DNA from: Psychromonas arctica DSM 14288 | GTDB taxonomy: Bacteria; Pseudomonadota; Gammaproteobacteria; Enterobacterales; Psychromonadaceae | Reading direction: 5' to 3' | Length of the DNA stretch: 64,000 nt | Assembly: GCF_000482725.1 (NCBI RefSeq) | Contig: NZ_KI519477.1 | Span: 157,160-221,159 of the forward strand | In this document: positions 30,366 through 40,199 of the stretch, piece after piece | Layout: the number at the start of each line of letters is the position of its first letter | Numbering within the stretch: the first letter of the stretch is position 1 | Made by a program: the position numbers and the translations under genes | The notes under the pieces: model-generated | Seen by the model: only the letters and a program-made list of their open reading frames with translations | The model's database searches: none | What the model was told of the DNA's origin: nothing

Positions 30366-30736
30366 TGCTTTTCCTTAGCCAATAGCTCTTCTATTTCATT
30401 GATGCTTAAAGCAGAAAACTCTGATGGGCGAATAGCACGATCATCGATATAAAACCCATCATGCCCACACCAAGGCTTACCAACTAATATTTCATCGAAT
30501 GGAACTTGGTGTTTTTCTAACCAAGCAGTAATAATAGGTAAGGTAAATATATTAATCTTTCCTACATTACCTTCATAAGTACGCATATTTCGAGCGGTAT
30601 GAATAGTTATGCTATAACCTAATTCTTTATAATAACGAAGCTGTTTAATAACCTCTAAATTAGGTGAAACATTAATGTAATCATTTGTATCTGCTTTAGT
30701 AATAGTGCCATCTAAATCAACAATTAGTTTTTTCAT
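30356..30736 (-). CDS. Small HAD-type phosphatase of capsule/LPS loci
   Basis: 126 aa from ATG 30736. The HAD nucleophile motif is VDLDGTI (residues 6-12). HTARNM provides the motif II Thr, and KPWCGHDGFYIDDRAIRP the motif III Lys and motif IV Asp pair. It is short and lacks a cap domain, like HAD proteins annotated as capsular biosynthesis phosphatases. It overlaps the kinase-fusion gene by 10 bases. It may hydrolyse a phospho-sugar intermediate in the same pathway. The substrate is unknown. Confidence 0.8.
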   Translation of the reverse strand: MKKLIVDLDGTITKADTNDYINVSPNLEVIKQLRYYKELGYSITIHTARNMRTYEGNVGKINIFTLPIITAWLEKHQVPFDEILVGKPWCGHDGFYIDDRAIRPSEFSALSINEIEELLAKEKQCS

Positions 30737-30821
30737 TAATAATGTAATCCATTTCAAATATGTATTAAGTATCTTAATTTATATACTTCGTAAATCATGC
30801 CTAAAAGTAATTAAATGTCTA

Positions 30822-31598
30822 TCAACTTCGGTCGTTCTCAAGTAACCACAAACCTGCATATTTATTAAAATTACCATGAGCATAACGCATTGCGACTAAA
30901 AATCCGATACTGCCATCTAACATACCCAGCCTTAATACATAAATATGAAAAAATACCCACATGGATCTTAATAAAGCTAACAACAAACCATGTGATTTTT
31001 TACCTTTACGAAAATATTTTTGTGAGCCTAACCAAGCATAATTGGCTGATTTATCTAACCCATGTTTAAAATCACGATGGGTGTAATGTAATAAAATGCC
31101 TTTCATTTTCCCAAAGTTGGTACCGACTGGAATCACTTTTTCATGCACTTCATCCAAAGAAAACTCAGCACCTTCTCTTTTAAATAAACGTAAAACAGCA
31201 CGAGCACTTCGTCCGTATTTTAAGGTTTTACCATGGATAGTGACGCCCCAAGGAAGTTTATAGGCATCATGTTGAATAGTCGGCTGTGCAAGTAACTTAG
31301 ATAGCTCAGCTTGCATTTTTTCATCCAACGCTTCATCTGCATCAATTGATAACACCCAATCACAGGTTGCTTTATCTAACGCCCTTTGTTTTTGTTTACC
31401 AAAACCAGGCCAATCCGTCACGAACACATGTTCAGTATATTGTTGACAGATAGCAACAGTATCATCAGTTGAACCACTATCTAAGACGATAATTTCATCT
31501 GCAACATTTTTAACTGACTCTAGACAACGAGAGATCCTATCTGCTTCATTTTTAGTAATAACAATCACTGATAAACTATGTTTTTTTACACTCATCAT
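30822..31598 (-). CDS. GT2 glycosyltransferase, WaaE/LPS-core type
   Basis: 258 aa. The GT-A signature is LSVIVITKNEADRISRCLESVKNVADEIIVLDSGSTDDT. The DxD-like motif is SIDADEAL and the downstream basic region is typical of the WaaE/KdtX family, which adds a hexose to inner-core heptose. ATG 31598 overlaps the stop of the upstream gene (ATGA), with GGAA upstream. It is cytosolic and membrane-associated through a hydrophobic segment near the C-terminus. Strong family call, exact linkage unknown. Confidence 0.87.
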   Translation of the reverse strand: MMSVKKHSLSVIVITKNEADRISRCLESVKNVADEIIVLDSGSTDDTVAICQQYTEHVFVTDWPGFGKQKQRALDKATCDWVLSIDADEALDEKMQAELSKLLAQPTIQHDAYKLPWGVTIHGKTLKYGRSARAVLRLFKREGAEFSLDEVHEKVIPVGTNFGKMKGILLHYTHRDFKHGLDKSANYAWLGSQKYFRKGKKSHGLLLALLRSMWVFFHIYVLRLGMLDGSIGFLVAMRYAHGNFNKYAGLWLLENDRS

Positions 31599-32644
31599 AT
31601 TTTCCAATATTTTAATTTTTTGCGTAGCTTTAACTGCCGAATTAGATTTAACGGTTTAGGTTTTATATTTTCAATCCCTTCTTTTTTCAACCGTTCACAA
31701 GCCTCTACGACTCTTTTGCTTGATTGACCATCACTATAAGGGTGTGTTTGCGAGCAATACAGGTCAATTTTATTTAAAAGTTGCTCAGAACTATTTAAGG
31801 CCTGTACGATAGTTTTATCAAGATCACTTGCATTATCTATATGGATAAAACTGTCATTTGTTGTTTTATTTTTGTAGGCAATGACAGGCTTTTTTTGTAA
31901 TAAGAACATGATCATAATCGACGAAGTATCACATATCATTAGATCAGCAGCTTGTAATAGAGGAATAACATCATCTGTTTCAACAAATTGCAAATTTTCG
32001 TTCTGTATTGCTTTATATTTTTCTACGATATCAGCTGACATTTTCGGATGAAATTGCACCAACCAACGATACTCAGGTGATTGGCTTAATTTTTTAATAG
32101 TAGGAAACAATTCATCCGCATACGACGTTTCTGCCGAAAAAGTTGAACAAAGTAAAATTGTCGGACGGTTATCTGCTTGAATACGATACGGATTTTTTTC
32201 AACCGCTGTAAATAGAGGATCGAGCATTGCCCAGCCCGTTTCTTTAACGGTAAAGGTTTGGTATTGCTCTGATAATTTTAAAAATCTTTGTGTCGTATTT
32301 GGGCCTTGAGTACAATACATATCAAAACACTGACGAATTTTAAAATGTGCATCATTACCTCGCTTGCCAGAGTTAAAACCATGAAATAACCCCACCTTGA
32401 TCCCTTTAATGAAACTAGGTACGACATTGCCAGGCACTAAAACAAAATCGGCCCCCCACTGATTCACTTCTTCAACTGTATTTAATTGAATTTCATCGTT
32501 TAATAAATACTTATCAGAAACTTCCTTGCCTTCTAAAAACCACTTAACACTACCACCTCTAGCGAGGATTTCAGACTGGATCGGACGGAGCATTGCGTAG
32601 GAATAATTTTGAGAAATGTACATTAAATATTTTTGAGAAGGCAT
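31595..32644 (-). CDS. CDP-glycerol glycerophosphotransferase-like (TagB/SpsB) protein
   Basis: About 350 aa with the GT-B-like fold of the CDP-glycerol:poly(glycerophosphate) transferase family. VGLFHGFNSGKRG has the family's catalytic-type His. RWLVQFHPKM carries the HP motif that binds CDP-glycerol, and AADLMICDTSSIMIMFLLQKKPVI the D-S/T-S motif. Starts at ATG 32644 or 32653 are both possible. In Gram-negative LPS loci such proteins may transfer phospho-alcohols or act as glycosyltransferases. It is the first gene of the WaaE operon and divergent from waaA. Confidence 0.78.
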   Translation of the reverse strand: MPSQKYLMYISQNYSYAMLRPIQSEILARGGSVKWFLEGKEVSDKYLLNDEIQLNTVEEVNQWGADFVLVPGNVVPSFIKGIKVGLFHGFNSGKRGNDAHFKIRQCFDMYCTQGPNTTQRFLKLSEQYQTFTVKETGWAMLDPLFTAVEKNPYRIQADNRPTILLCSTFSAETSYADELFPTIKKLSQSPEYRWLVQFHPKMSADIVEKYKAIQNENLQFVETDDVIPLLQAADLMICDTSSIMIMFLLQKKPVIAYKNKTTNDSFIHIDNASDLDKTIVQALNSSEQLLNKIDLYCSQTHPYSDGQSSKRVVEACERLKKEGIENIKPKPLNLIRQLKLRKKLKYWKI

Positions 32645-32748
32645 ACGCAGCATATTCCGTAATAATAAAACAAATCGTTAAGTATCGATGATTATATCGT
32701 GGAATTTATATATGATATATATTTTTACTTGAACAGTTAGGGGTAACA

Positions 32749-34038
32749 ATGATTCTTCGATGGTTTTATAGTTTTGTGCTTATGATAGCCTCCCCACTTT
32801 TTCTTTATTCTCTTTATAAATCAAAACCTAACAAGCCTAAATTTGGTCAACGTTGGAAGGAACACTTTGGATTTACACCTCGGTTACAGCATGCGACAAA
32901 TGCGCCGTTCTGGATCCATGCGGTTTCTGTTGGAGAGGTATTAGCTGTTACGCCTTTAATAAAAACATTCAAAAAACAAAACCCAAGCGCGTCAATTATA
33001 ATCACGACAACCACCAGCACAGGTGCGGCAGAAGCAGAAAAACTTGGTGAGTTAGTTGAACACCGTTATATGCCTGTCGACTTTTCATTTACAGTTAATG
33101 GATTTATTAGCGCTATTCAACCGCAAGCGCTGTTTATTATGGAAACAGAACTGTGGCCAAATACCTTACATTGTTGTCAGTTAAATAACATTCCGGTCAC
33201 CATTATTAATGCCCGTCTTTCTGCACGCTCTGAAGCTCGCTATAAAAAATTTCCTTTCGTTTTCAGTTTATTGCTTAAAAACATTAATTTTATTTTGGCG
33301 CAAACAAAACAAGATGCACAGCGTTTTGTGAATTTAGGGTTAAAAGAACAGCAAGTCAGCGTGACCGGCTCTATTAAGTTTGATATCAAGGTAAATCACG
33401 AACAATTAACGCAAGCTTCATTATTGCGTCATTCTATAGGGCAAGAGCGAGAAGTCTGGGTAGCTGCCAGCACGCATAAAGGTGAAGATGAACAACTTAT
33501 AAAAGCTCATCAGCAGCTGTTATCGAAGAAACCTAATGCATTATTAATCCTAGTCCCTCGTCATCCAGAGCGCTTTTTATCGGTGCAAACACTAGTAGAG
33601 CAGACTGGTTTGTCAGTGATTACTCGTAGTAGTCAACAAGCAATTACTGACGATACACAACTCTACTTAGGTGACTCGATGGGCGAGATGATGGTTTTAT
33701 TAGGAGCCGCTGATGTTTGTTTTATCGCCGGCAGTTTAATTGGGGATAAAGTGGGCGGACATAATTTATTAGAGGCCGCAGCGCTTAAAAAGCCAATTTT
33801 AAATGGTCCAAGCTATTTTAACTTTAAACAAATAACCGAGCAGTTAGTCGAGCTTGGTGCTTGTACGATCTGCAAAGATAGTAGTGAAATAACTGACTCT
33901 TTGATGCAATTATTTGATAATAAAAAAATTCGTCTTGAGCAAGGCGAAATTGCGTTTAGTTTTGTACAAAAAAATCAAGGCGCATTGCAGAAAACTATCG
34001 ATGCGATGCAAACTAAAGGCGCGATACAAACTAAATAA
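32749..34038 (+). CDS. waaA: Kdo transferase (lipid IVA 3-deoxy-D-manno-octulosonic acid transferase)
   Basis: Adds Kdo from CMP-Kdo to lipid IVA at the inner membrane. It is 429 aa (E. coli 425). Visible are an N-terminal membrane anchor (WFYSFVLMIASPLFLYSLY), FWIHAVSVGEV, TTTTSTGA, METELWPN with the catalytic Glu region, and the C-terminal VPRHPERF and GGHNLLEAAAL. AGGGGTAAC precedes the ATG. The kdkA kinase next to it implies a single, phosphorylated Kdo as in Haemophilus and Vibrio, so this enzyme is probably monofunctional (inference). Its C-terminus is part of an 18-bp tandem repeat. Confidence 0.95.
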   Translation: MILRWFYSFVLMIASPLFLYSLYKSKPNKPKFGQRWKEHFGFTPRLQHATNAPFWIHAVSVGEVLAVTPLIKTFKKQNPSASIIITTTTSTGAAEAEKLGELVEHRYMPVDFSFTVNGFISAIQPQALFIMETELWPNTLHCCQLNNIPVTIINARLSARSEARYKKFPFVFSLLLKNINFILAQTKQDAQRFVNLGLKEQQVSVTGSIKFDIKVNHEQLTQASLLRHSIGQEREVWVAASTHKGEDEQLIKAHQQLLSKKPNALLILVPRHPERFLSVQTLVEQTGLSVITRSSQQAITDDTQLYLGDSMGEMMVLLGAADVCFIAGSLIGDKVGGHNLLEAAALKKPILNGPSYFNFKQITEQLVELGACTICKDSSEITDSLMQLFDNKKIRLEQGEIAFSFVQKNQGALQKTIDAMQTKGAIQTK

Positions 34039-34055
34039 GCAATGCAAACTAAATA
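34005..34055. repeat. 18-bp tandem repeat over the waaA stop
   Basis: Three units of G/AAT-R-CAAACTAAA plus about five bases start at 34005, 34023 and 34041. The stop at 34036-34038 lies in the second unit. The repeat adds residues such as AIQTK to the WaaA C-terminus. Confidence 0.8.
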
Positions 34056-34057
34056 AA

Positions 34058-34765
34058 TTAGGCTTGTTGATAAGCGTTAAACAAGCAAAGCCAATCATCC
34101 TGAGTCCATTTTATCTGACGCTTATTAAGCTCTTTATTAAAGGATCTTAATAAGCGTTGTAAATTTGCTTCTTTCCAAGCTTCACCCTGTTGCTGATAAC
34201 ATTTATCAAAATCAATGATCCAAGCTTTTCCATCATTATCTAAAAGAATATTATGAATGTTTAAATCCGTATGATTTACCTGAGCTTGATGCATTTTTTT
34301 TATTTGTATCGCAATCGCGTTATATTCCACTTCAGTTAATTGGCGTTGTTGTAACACCGCCACTAAATCCTGTGCATTTGGTATTTTTTCTGACAGTAGA
34401 TCCGCTTGATAACAAAAGTTTCTTTTAATAACCCGCGCTGCAATAGGTTTAGGAACATTCACATCGTGCTGCTTTAACGTTTGTAACAAATGAAATTCAG
34501 CCACTGAACGTGTTTTTTGCCAGCCATTAAATAAATAATGGTCTGATATTATCTTTCCAAATAAGCCACCCCGTCGATAATGACGCAGTGCGGCTTGCAT
34601 TTTTGCCAATTGCACAAACCATGTTGTTCCTCGCCCTGTTGCAGAGCCGACTACTTTATCTTGTTTAAGCCAAAATTGAGCATCAAAACAACGTTCAATA
34701 TCATCGCTAATTAAGCTATCATCAAACACGATATATAGTTTATTCTGCTCAACAGTTTTTAACAT
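34058..34765 (-). CDS. kdkA: Kdo kinase (3-deoxy-D-manno-octulosonic acid kinase)
   Basis: Phosphorylates position 4 of the single Kdo in lipid A-Kdo. It is 235 aa with a protein-kinase-like fold: catalytic HTDLNIHN (165-172) and metal-binding IIDFDKC (DFD 185-187). The N-terminal RRGGLFGKI segment, preceding DHYLFNGWQKTRSVAEF, is diagnostic of KdkA. It is convergent with waaA and divergent from opsX, with only 37 bases between the two starts. The waaA-kdkA-opsX trio is the inner-core set known in Haemophilus. Confidence 0.92.
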   Translation of the reverse strand: MLKTVEQNKLYIVFDDSLISDDIERCFDAQFWLKQDKVVGSATGRGTTWFVQLAKMQAALRHYRRGGLFGKIISDHYLFNGWQKTRSVAEFHLLQTLKQHDVNVPKPIAARVIKRNFCYQADLLSEKIPNAQDLVAVLQQRQLTEVEYNAIAIQIKKMHQAQVNHTDLNIHNILLDNDGKAWIIDFDKCYQQQGEAWKEANLQRLLRSFNKELNKRQIKWTQDDWLCLFNAYQQA

Positions 34766-34802
34766 GACTCAATTCCATTTACTTTAAAGATAAGATATTA
34801 AC

Positions 34803-35852
34803 ATGCCTCTATTTACAACTGCACCAAAATCTATCTGTCTACTACGTCTCTCTGCTATTGGTGATGTATGCCATGCTGTTGCGATGGTGCAAGCAATTCA
34901 AAAACAATGGCCGACCACTAAAATAACGTGGATCATGGGTAAAATTGAAGCACAGTTGTTGCATGACTTACCCGATGTAGAGGTGATCGTATTCGATAAA
35001 AAAACCGGTTTTACGGGGATGAGAGCAATTTGGAAGCAACTGTCTGGTAGAAAATTTGATGCCTTATTGCATATGCAATTAGCACTGCGAGCAAGTGCAC
35101 TAACACTCGGTATTAAAGCAAAATACAAAGTGGGATTTAACCGTAAACGCGCCAAAGAAGGACAATGGTTATTTACCAATAAAAAAATCCCAGATACGGC
35201 CTCACAACATGTATTAGATAGCTTTTTTGAGTTTGCTTATTTTCTAGGCATTGATAAAACAACACCGACTTGGAATATTCCACTTAGCGATGCAGACATT
35301 GAATTTGCAAATCAAGTTAGTCATTTAAACCGACCTTTGTTTGTGATCAGCCCTGCAGCCAGTAAAGATGAACGCAACTGGTTAATTCCTCGCTATGCAG
35401 TAGTCGCAGACTATGCAGCTAAAACAGGATTTGAAGTCGTGTTATGCGGTTCACCAACCCCAAGAGAACAAAAACTCGGTGAAGCAATAGAGAGAAAAAT
35501 GCACCATCCGGTCATTAATCTGATTGGTAAAACATCATTAAAACAATTAACTGCCGTATTAAAAGAAGCGGCACTAGTATTAGCCCCAGACTCTGGCCCG
35601 GCTCATATAGCAACAACACAAGGAACACGGGTGATAGGTTTATACGGCCATAGTAATTCTAAACGGACAGGCCCTTACCTAAGTAAGGATAGTGTGGTTA
35701 GCGTTTATGAAAAACATGTACAAGAGCAACATAAAAAACCGTTACAAGACTTACCTTGGAGTGCGCGTGCTAAGGGCGAACATATTATGCAGGATATTAG
35801 TACAGGCCAAGTGATAGAGCAGTTTAATAAATCAACCGACTCGTTGTTTTAA
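34803..35852 (+). CDS. opsX: Heptosyltransferase I of the OpsX type (GT9)
   Basis: Adds the first heptose to phosphorylated Kdo, from ADP-heptose. It is 349 aa with a GT-B fold. The N-terminal ICLLRLSAIGDVCHAVA, ITWIMGKIEAQLL and YKVGFNRKRAKEGQW match OpsX of Haemophilus more than WaaC of E. coli. The donor-binding LAPDSGPAHIATTQGTRVIGLYGHSN motif is near residue 260-285. Co-occurrence with kdkA supports the OpsX assignment, since OpsX works on Kdo-phosphate acceptors (known). Confidence 0.9.
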   Translation: MPLFTTAPKSICLLRLSAIGDVCHAVAMVQAIQKQWPTTKITWIMGKIEAQLLHDLPDVEVIVFDKKTGFTGMRAIWKQLSGRKFDALLHMQLALRASALTLGIKAKYKVGFNRKRAKEGQWLFTNKKIPDTASQHVLDSFFEFAYFLGIDKTTPTWNIPLSDADIEFANQVSHLNRPLFVISPAASKDERNWLIPRYAVVADYAAKTGFEVVLCGSPTPREQKLGEAIERKMHHPVINLIGKTSLKQLTAVLKEAALVLAPDSGPAHIATTQGTRVIGLYGHSNSKRTGPYLSKDSVVSVYEKHVQEQHKKPLQDLPWSARAKGEHIMQDISTGQVIEQFNKSTDSLF

Positions 35853-35911
35853 CGCAGCCAAACATACCCACTTTTGTACTGAGAGCAATTTAGCATTGAT
35901 GCTTAAGTAAT

Positions 35912-35937
35912 AAAAAAGGGCTAATACAATTAGCCCT
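35912..35937 (-). terminator. Terminator after the epimerase gene
   Basis: TTAGCCCT and AGGGCTAA form an 8-bp stem (35917-35937). On the minus strand a run of six T follows. It may also serve the convergent opsX on the other strand. Confidence 0.8.
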
Positions 35938-35998
35938 AATATTTCATCATTTAAATGTTAGCTACGCAGCTTATAGCTCGGCTGGCAAAGTTATTAAG

Positions 35999-37003
35999 TT
36001 ATTTTTGGTAAAATTCTTTATACCATTTCACAAATTCGGCAACACCTTCTTTAACAGTAACCGCTGGCGTGTAACCGATTGCCTTAAACAAATCACTGGT
36101 ATCAGCGTAGGTTTGGTAGACATCACCCGCTTGCATTTCACGGAAGTTTTTCTTAGCCTCAATACCTAGCTCACTTTCGATCGCCTGTACAAAGTCCATC
36201 AAACTAATTGGAGAGCCGTGGCCAATATTATAAACCGCATAAGGTGCAGAGCTTGTTGCAGGGCTGCCAGCTTCAACAGTCCATTCAGGACTTTTAACAG
36301 GTTCAACATCTGCAATACGAATAACACCTTCAACAATATCGTCGATATAAGTAAAATCACGCCACATATCGCCGTTATTATTAATATCGATGGTTTCACC
36401 TTCTAAAATCTTTTTAGTGAAGATAAACGGGGCCATATCTGGGCGTCCCCAAGGACCATAAACAGTAAAGAAACGTAACCCTGTGGTTGGAATATTGTAA
36501 AGATGGGAGTAGGTATGCGCCATTAATTCATTTGATTTTTTAGTGGCTGCATAAAGAGAAATGGGATGGTCAACCGAATCGTTAGTAGAGAAAGGGACTT
36601 TAGCATTCAGACCATAAACAGAACTTGAAGAAGCATAAATTAAGTGTCCAACTTTGTTGTGACGACACCCTTCAAGAATATTAACATGGCCCACTAGGTT
36701 ACTATCAGCGTAAGCAAGTGGATTTTCAATAGAGTAGCGAACGCCTGCTTGTGCGCCTAAATGTATCACTCGGTCAAATTGCTGCTGTGCAAATAAAGCT
36801 TTAATGCCTTCACGATCGGCGAGATCTAATTTAATAAACTCAAACAGTGCATGCTCAATACGTTGTAGTCTCGCTTCTTTTAATGCGACATCGTAATAAT
36901 CATTAATATTGTCAATACCAATTACCTGATGCCCCGCTGCGGTCAAGCGCTCAACAACAACACTACCAATAAAGCCAGCGGCACCCGTTACAAGATATTT
37001 CAT
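35999..37003 (-). CDS. NAD-dependent UDP-sugar epimerase (UDP-glucuronate 4-epimerase type)
   Basis: 334-aa extended short-chain dehydrogenase. The NAD-binding motif is VTGAAGFIGSVV (GxxGxxG, residues 5-15). The catalytic pair is YAATKKSNE (Tyr-x3-Lys), with Ser in YASSSSVYG. RPDMAPFIFTKKILEG and DINNNGDMWRDFTYIDDIVEGV match the CapI/UDP-GlcA 4-epimerase subgroup. It likely supplies UDP-galacturonate for the surface polysaccharide. It stands alone with its own terminator at the end of the LPS region. Confidence 0.87.
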   Translation of the reverse strand: MKYLVTGAAGFIGSVVVERLTAAGHQVIGIDNINDYYDVALKEARLQRIEHALFEFIKLDLADREGIKALFAQQQFDRVIHLGAQAGVRYSIENPLAYADSNLVGHVNILEGCRHNKVGHLIYASSSSVYGLNAKVPFSTNDSVDHPISLYAATKKSNELMAHTYSHLYNIPTTGLRFFTVYGPWGRPDMAPFIFTKKILEGETIDINNNGDMWRDFTYIDDIVEGVIRIADVEPVKSPEWTVEAGSPATSSAPYAVYNIGHGSPISLMDFVQAIESELGIEAKKNFREMQAGDVYQTYADTSDLFKAIGYTPAVTVKEGVAEFVKWYKEFYQK

Positions 37004-37121
37004 ATTAACTCCTAAATGTTGGTCATTTTTACATTAGCTAATTCAGCTAGCTCAGACAATGCAGCTATAGTAGTGATTTATCAATGCTGAGTAAATCAAT
37101 CTAATGAAAAGACAATAAAGT

Positions 37122-37167
37122 AAAAAGCGGCGAATGAAACCAGAAACCTGATAGCATTCGCCGCTTT
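37122..37167 (-). terminator. Terminator after pgi
   Basis: AAAGCGGCGAATG (37124-37136) pairs perfectly with CATTCGCCGCTTT (37155-37167). On the minus strand the stem is followed by a T-run. Confidence 0.85.
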
Positions 37168-37184
37168 AGATGGAAGTGGGAATT

Positions 37185-37216
37185 AAAAGTAAAAGTAAAA
37201 GTAAAACTAAAACTAA
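37185..37216. repeat. 6-bp tandem repeat after pgi
   Basis: Three units of AAAAGT followed by two of AAAACT and a partial unit lie about 14 bases past the pgi stop. Confidence 0.75.
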
Positions 37217-37229
37217 ATACTATTTACAA

Positions 37230-38882
37230 TTATTTCCAAGCTTTCCATGCATTTATTAACCCATTAGTTGAACAATCGTGGCTATCAACACTATCGTCAT
37301 TACTCAACTCAGGTAAAATTTGCCCTGCTAATTGCTTCCCTAACTCAACACCCCATTGATCAAAAGTAAAGATATTCCAGATAATCCCTTGAGTGAAAAT
37401 CTTTTGCTCATACATTGCAATCAACTGACCAAGTGTACTTGGTGTGATTTTTTTCACGAGAATAGAGTTAGTTGGTTTATTACCTTCAAATACTTTATAA
37501 GGGACTAAGTCAGCAACTTCTTCAGCAGACTTACCCGCAGCAGTAAATTCAGATTCCACTTGCATTTTACTTTTACCAAAAGCTAATGCTTCGGTTTGAG
37601 CAAAGAAGTTAGATAATAATTTAGCATGGTGATCGCCAGCAGGATTATGGCTCACAGCTGGAGCAATGAAGTCACAAGGAATTAATTTAGTACCTTGGTG
37701 AATCAATTGATAAAAAGCATGTTGGCCATTAGTGCCAGGCTCACCCCAGATAATTGGGCCTGTTTGGTAATCAACTGGGTCACCGTTACGGTCTGTACAT
37801 TTACCGTTAGACTCCATATTACCCTGTTGGAAATAAGCAGGGAAACGATGCATATATTGGTCATAAGGTAGAATAGCTTCTGACTCAGCACCATAGAAAT
37901 TGTTGTACCAAATCCCAATCACAGCTAATAACACAGGAATATTATTTTCAAATTCGGTATTGGCAAAATGTTTATCCATTTCGTGAGCACCAGCCAGTAA
38001 CTCTTCGTAATTTTCAAAGCCAATGGTTAATGCAATTGATAAACCAATCGCAGACCAAATTGAGTAACGACCGCCAACCCAATCCCAAAACTCAAACATA
38101 TTTGCAGTATCAATACCAAATTCAGTGACGGCATCCGCATTGGTTGATAACGCAGCAAAGTGCTTAGCAACAAACGCTTCGTCTTGCGCAAAGTTTAAGA
38201 ACCAATCACGCGCACTATGCGCATTGGTCATAGTTTCCTGTGTAGTAAAGGTTTTAGACGCGATTAAAAATAACGTCGTTTCTGGGTCTACTTTTGTTAA
38301 CGTTTCAACAATATGCGTACCATCAACATTGGATACAAAATGAGTTTCAATACCTTCTACTTTGTAAGGACGTAATGCCTCAGTGACCATGAATGGACCT
38401 AAATCAGATCCACCAATACCTATATTTACCACGTCAGTAATACGTTTACCGGTATAACCCAACCACTCACCAGAATGCACTTTTTCACAAAATGTTTTCA
38501 TTTGTGCTAACACTTGGTTGATTTTAGGCATCACATCTTCGCCATCAACCATCACCGGCGTATTACTGCGGTTACGTAATGCCGTATGTAAAACAGCACG
38601 ACCTTCTGTAATATTTATTTTTTCACCAGAAAACTGCGCTTTGATAGCCGACGCTAAATCTACTTCTTTTGCAAGATCAATTAAGCTAGCTAGTATCTCT
38701 TCTGTTATTAAGTTTTTAGAGAAATCGAGCAAAAAGTCTTCATTAAATTGACGAGAAAATGTTTCAAAGCGTTCTGGATTTTCAGCAAATAATTGAGATA
38801 TTTGCATCTCAGCATGATCATCAAATAAATTTTGTAAAGTCGACCAAGCAGCGGTTTGTGTAGGTTGTATATTTTTCAACAT
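37230..38882 (-). CDS. pgi: Glucose-6-phosphate isomerase
   Basis: Interconverts glucose 6-phosphate and fructose 6-phosphate in the cytosol. It is 550 aa (E. coli 549). Visible are [30 protein letters not shown], the PGI signature-like [29 protein letters not shown] with the catalytic Glu, and [15 protein letters not shown]. It is monocistronic, with its own terminator and no close operon partner. Start ATG 38882 agrees with family length. Confidence 0.97.
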   Translation of the reverse strand: MLKNIQPTQTAAWSTLQNLFDDHAEMQISQLFAENPERFETFSRQFNEDFLLDFSKNLITEEILASLIDLAKEVDLASAIKAQFSGEKINITEGRAVLHTALRNRSNTPVMVDGEDVMPKINQVLAQMKTFCEKVHSGEWLGYTGKRITDVVNIGIGGSDLGPFMVTEALRPYKVEGIETHFVSNVDGTHIVETLTKVDPETTLFLIASKTFTTQETMTNAHSARDWFLNFAQDEAFVAKHFAALSTNADAVTEFGIDTANMFEFWDWVGGRYSIWSAIGLSIALTIGFENYEELLAGAHEMDKHFANTEFENNIPVLLAVIGIWYNNFYGAESEAILPYDQYMHRFPAYFQQGNMESNGKCTDRNGDPVDYQTGPIIWGEPGTNGQHAFYQLIHQGTKLIPCDFIAPAVSHNPAGDHHAKLLSNFFAQTEALAFGKSKMQVESEFTAAGKSAEEVADLVPYKVFEGNKPTNSILVKKITPSTLGQLIAMYEQKIFTQGIIWNIFTFDQWGVELGKQLAGQILPELSNDDSVDSHDCSTNGLINAWKAWK

Positions 38883-39386
38883 ATGGAGTTCCCAAGTTTA
38901 TGATATTAAATTGTATCTACTCACGTGTGCTTATCAGTAAATCAAAGCGGCACAGAGTCCTGTAATATTTATAACTAGCATGCAAAAGCACTGAAGATGG
39001 CGTACTGCCAAGGTAATTAGTTATTCTTTTAATTTGATAATATCGGCAAATTCACAGTATTTCGGTGATAAAGCGTAACATTAAAAACAAAAGAAAATAA
39101 GCTACTTAAATCAATAAAAGAGCAAACAATAAAGATCCAATTACAAAGGAAAATTGCTATCATAGTGGCATATTTATACTTGAATGACAGAAGATGTAGA
39201 TTTAGCTTTTTGTAAAACCGCAATACAAAAGTACAGACATTAGAAATTTAAAGACATTGATTTTAAATAAAGAAATCAAACTGCCTTTATTACAACTGTA
39301 TTAGCTTGCGCCTTGCTGAACTCAATATCTTCAGGTAGTTTGAACATAATACCCAATAATTTTATCCTTAAGGTAAAGAGATAACC
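38883..39386. other. pgi-ubiE intergenic region
   Basis: About 500 bases, A+T-rich, holding divergent upstream regions of pgi and ubiE. No convincing gene, structured RNA or strong promoter could be picked. A 64-codon minus-strand frame is not supported. Confidence 0.5.
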
Positions 39387-40142
39387 ATGCAAGAAAAGCC
39401 AGACAACACGACTCACTTTGGTTTTAAAACCGTTGAAGAAGATAAGAAAGTGGAACTAGTTGCAGACGTATTCCATTCTGTTGCTGCTAAATATGACATT
39501 ATGAACGATGTGTTATCAATGGGTATTCATCGCATTTGGAAACGTTTTACTATTGATTGCTCTGGTGTCCGTCAAGGCCAAAAAGTATTAGACCTAGCAG
39601 GCGGCACTGGCGATTTAACAGCAAAATTTTCTCGTATTGTGGGTCCTAAAGGTGATGTGGTTTTAGCTGATATTAACGATTCTATGCTGAAAGTTGGCCG
39701 TACAAAGTTACGCGACATGGGCATTGAAGGCAATGTCAGTTATGTGCAAGCAAATGCAGAAGAACTACCCTTCCCTGATAATCATTTTGATTTGATTACC
39801 ATTGCTTTTGGATTACGTAATGTGACGGATAAAGACAAAGCACTCGCCTCTATCTACCGAGTTTTAAAACCAGGTGGTCGTTTATTAGTGTTAGAGTTTT
39901 CAAAACCTATTTACACTCCGGTTAAAAAATTCTATGACTTCTATTCTTTTAATATTCTGCCAAAATTAGGTAAATTGATTGCGAATGATAGCGAAAGTTA
40001 CCAATATCTTGCTGAAAGTATTCGTATGCATCCGGGTCAGGAAGAGCTAAAAGAGATGATGGAAAATGTCGGATTTGAAGGGACTGAATACTTTAATTTA
40101 AGCGCAGGTATTGTGGCTTTACACCGTGGTTATAAATATTAA
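39387..40142 (+). CDS. ubiE: Ubiquinone/menaquinone C-methyltransferase
   Basis: SAM-dependent C-methylation of DDMQ/DMK in ubiquinone and menaquinone synthesis. It is 251 aa, the E. coli length. [28 protein letters not shown] is the family N-terminus. SAM motif I is [45 protein letters not shown] is motif II/III. It heads the ubiE-ubiJ-ubiB cluster that continues to tat genes, a standard gammaproteobacterial order. Confidence 0.97.
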   Translation: MQEKPDNTTHFGFKTVEEDKKVELVADVFHSVAAKYDIMNDVLSMGIHRIWKRFTIDCSGVRQGQKVLDLAGGTGDLTAKFSRIVGPKGDVVLADINDSMLKVGRTKLRDMGIEGNVSYVQANAEELPFPDNHFDLITIAFGLRNVTDKDKALASIYRVLKPGGRLLVLEFSKPIYTPVKKFYDFYSFNILPKLGKLIANDSESYQYLAESIRMHPGQEELKEMMENVGFEGTEYFNLSAGIVALHRGYKY

Positions 40143-40199
40143 GCGTGTTATTCGAGACAATGTAATAACAGATGAAACCCTTTTACAACGAGACTCAAT

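Noticed and set aside
33910-34150. Lys/Leu-rich ORFs across the waaA-kdkA junction on both strands
   Set aside because: They arise from the 18-bp tandem repeat at the waaA stop and overlap two well-supported genes.
39029-39223. 64-aa hydrophobic ORF between pgi and ubiE
   Set aside because: No ribosome-binding site and no family resemblance. A+T-rich DNA easily gives hydrophobic frames.
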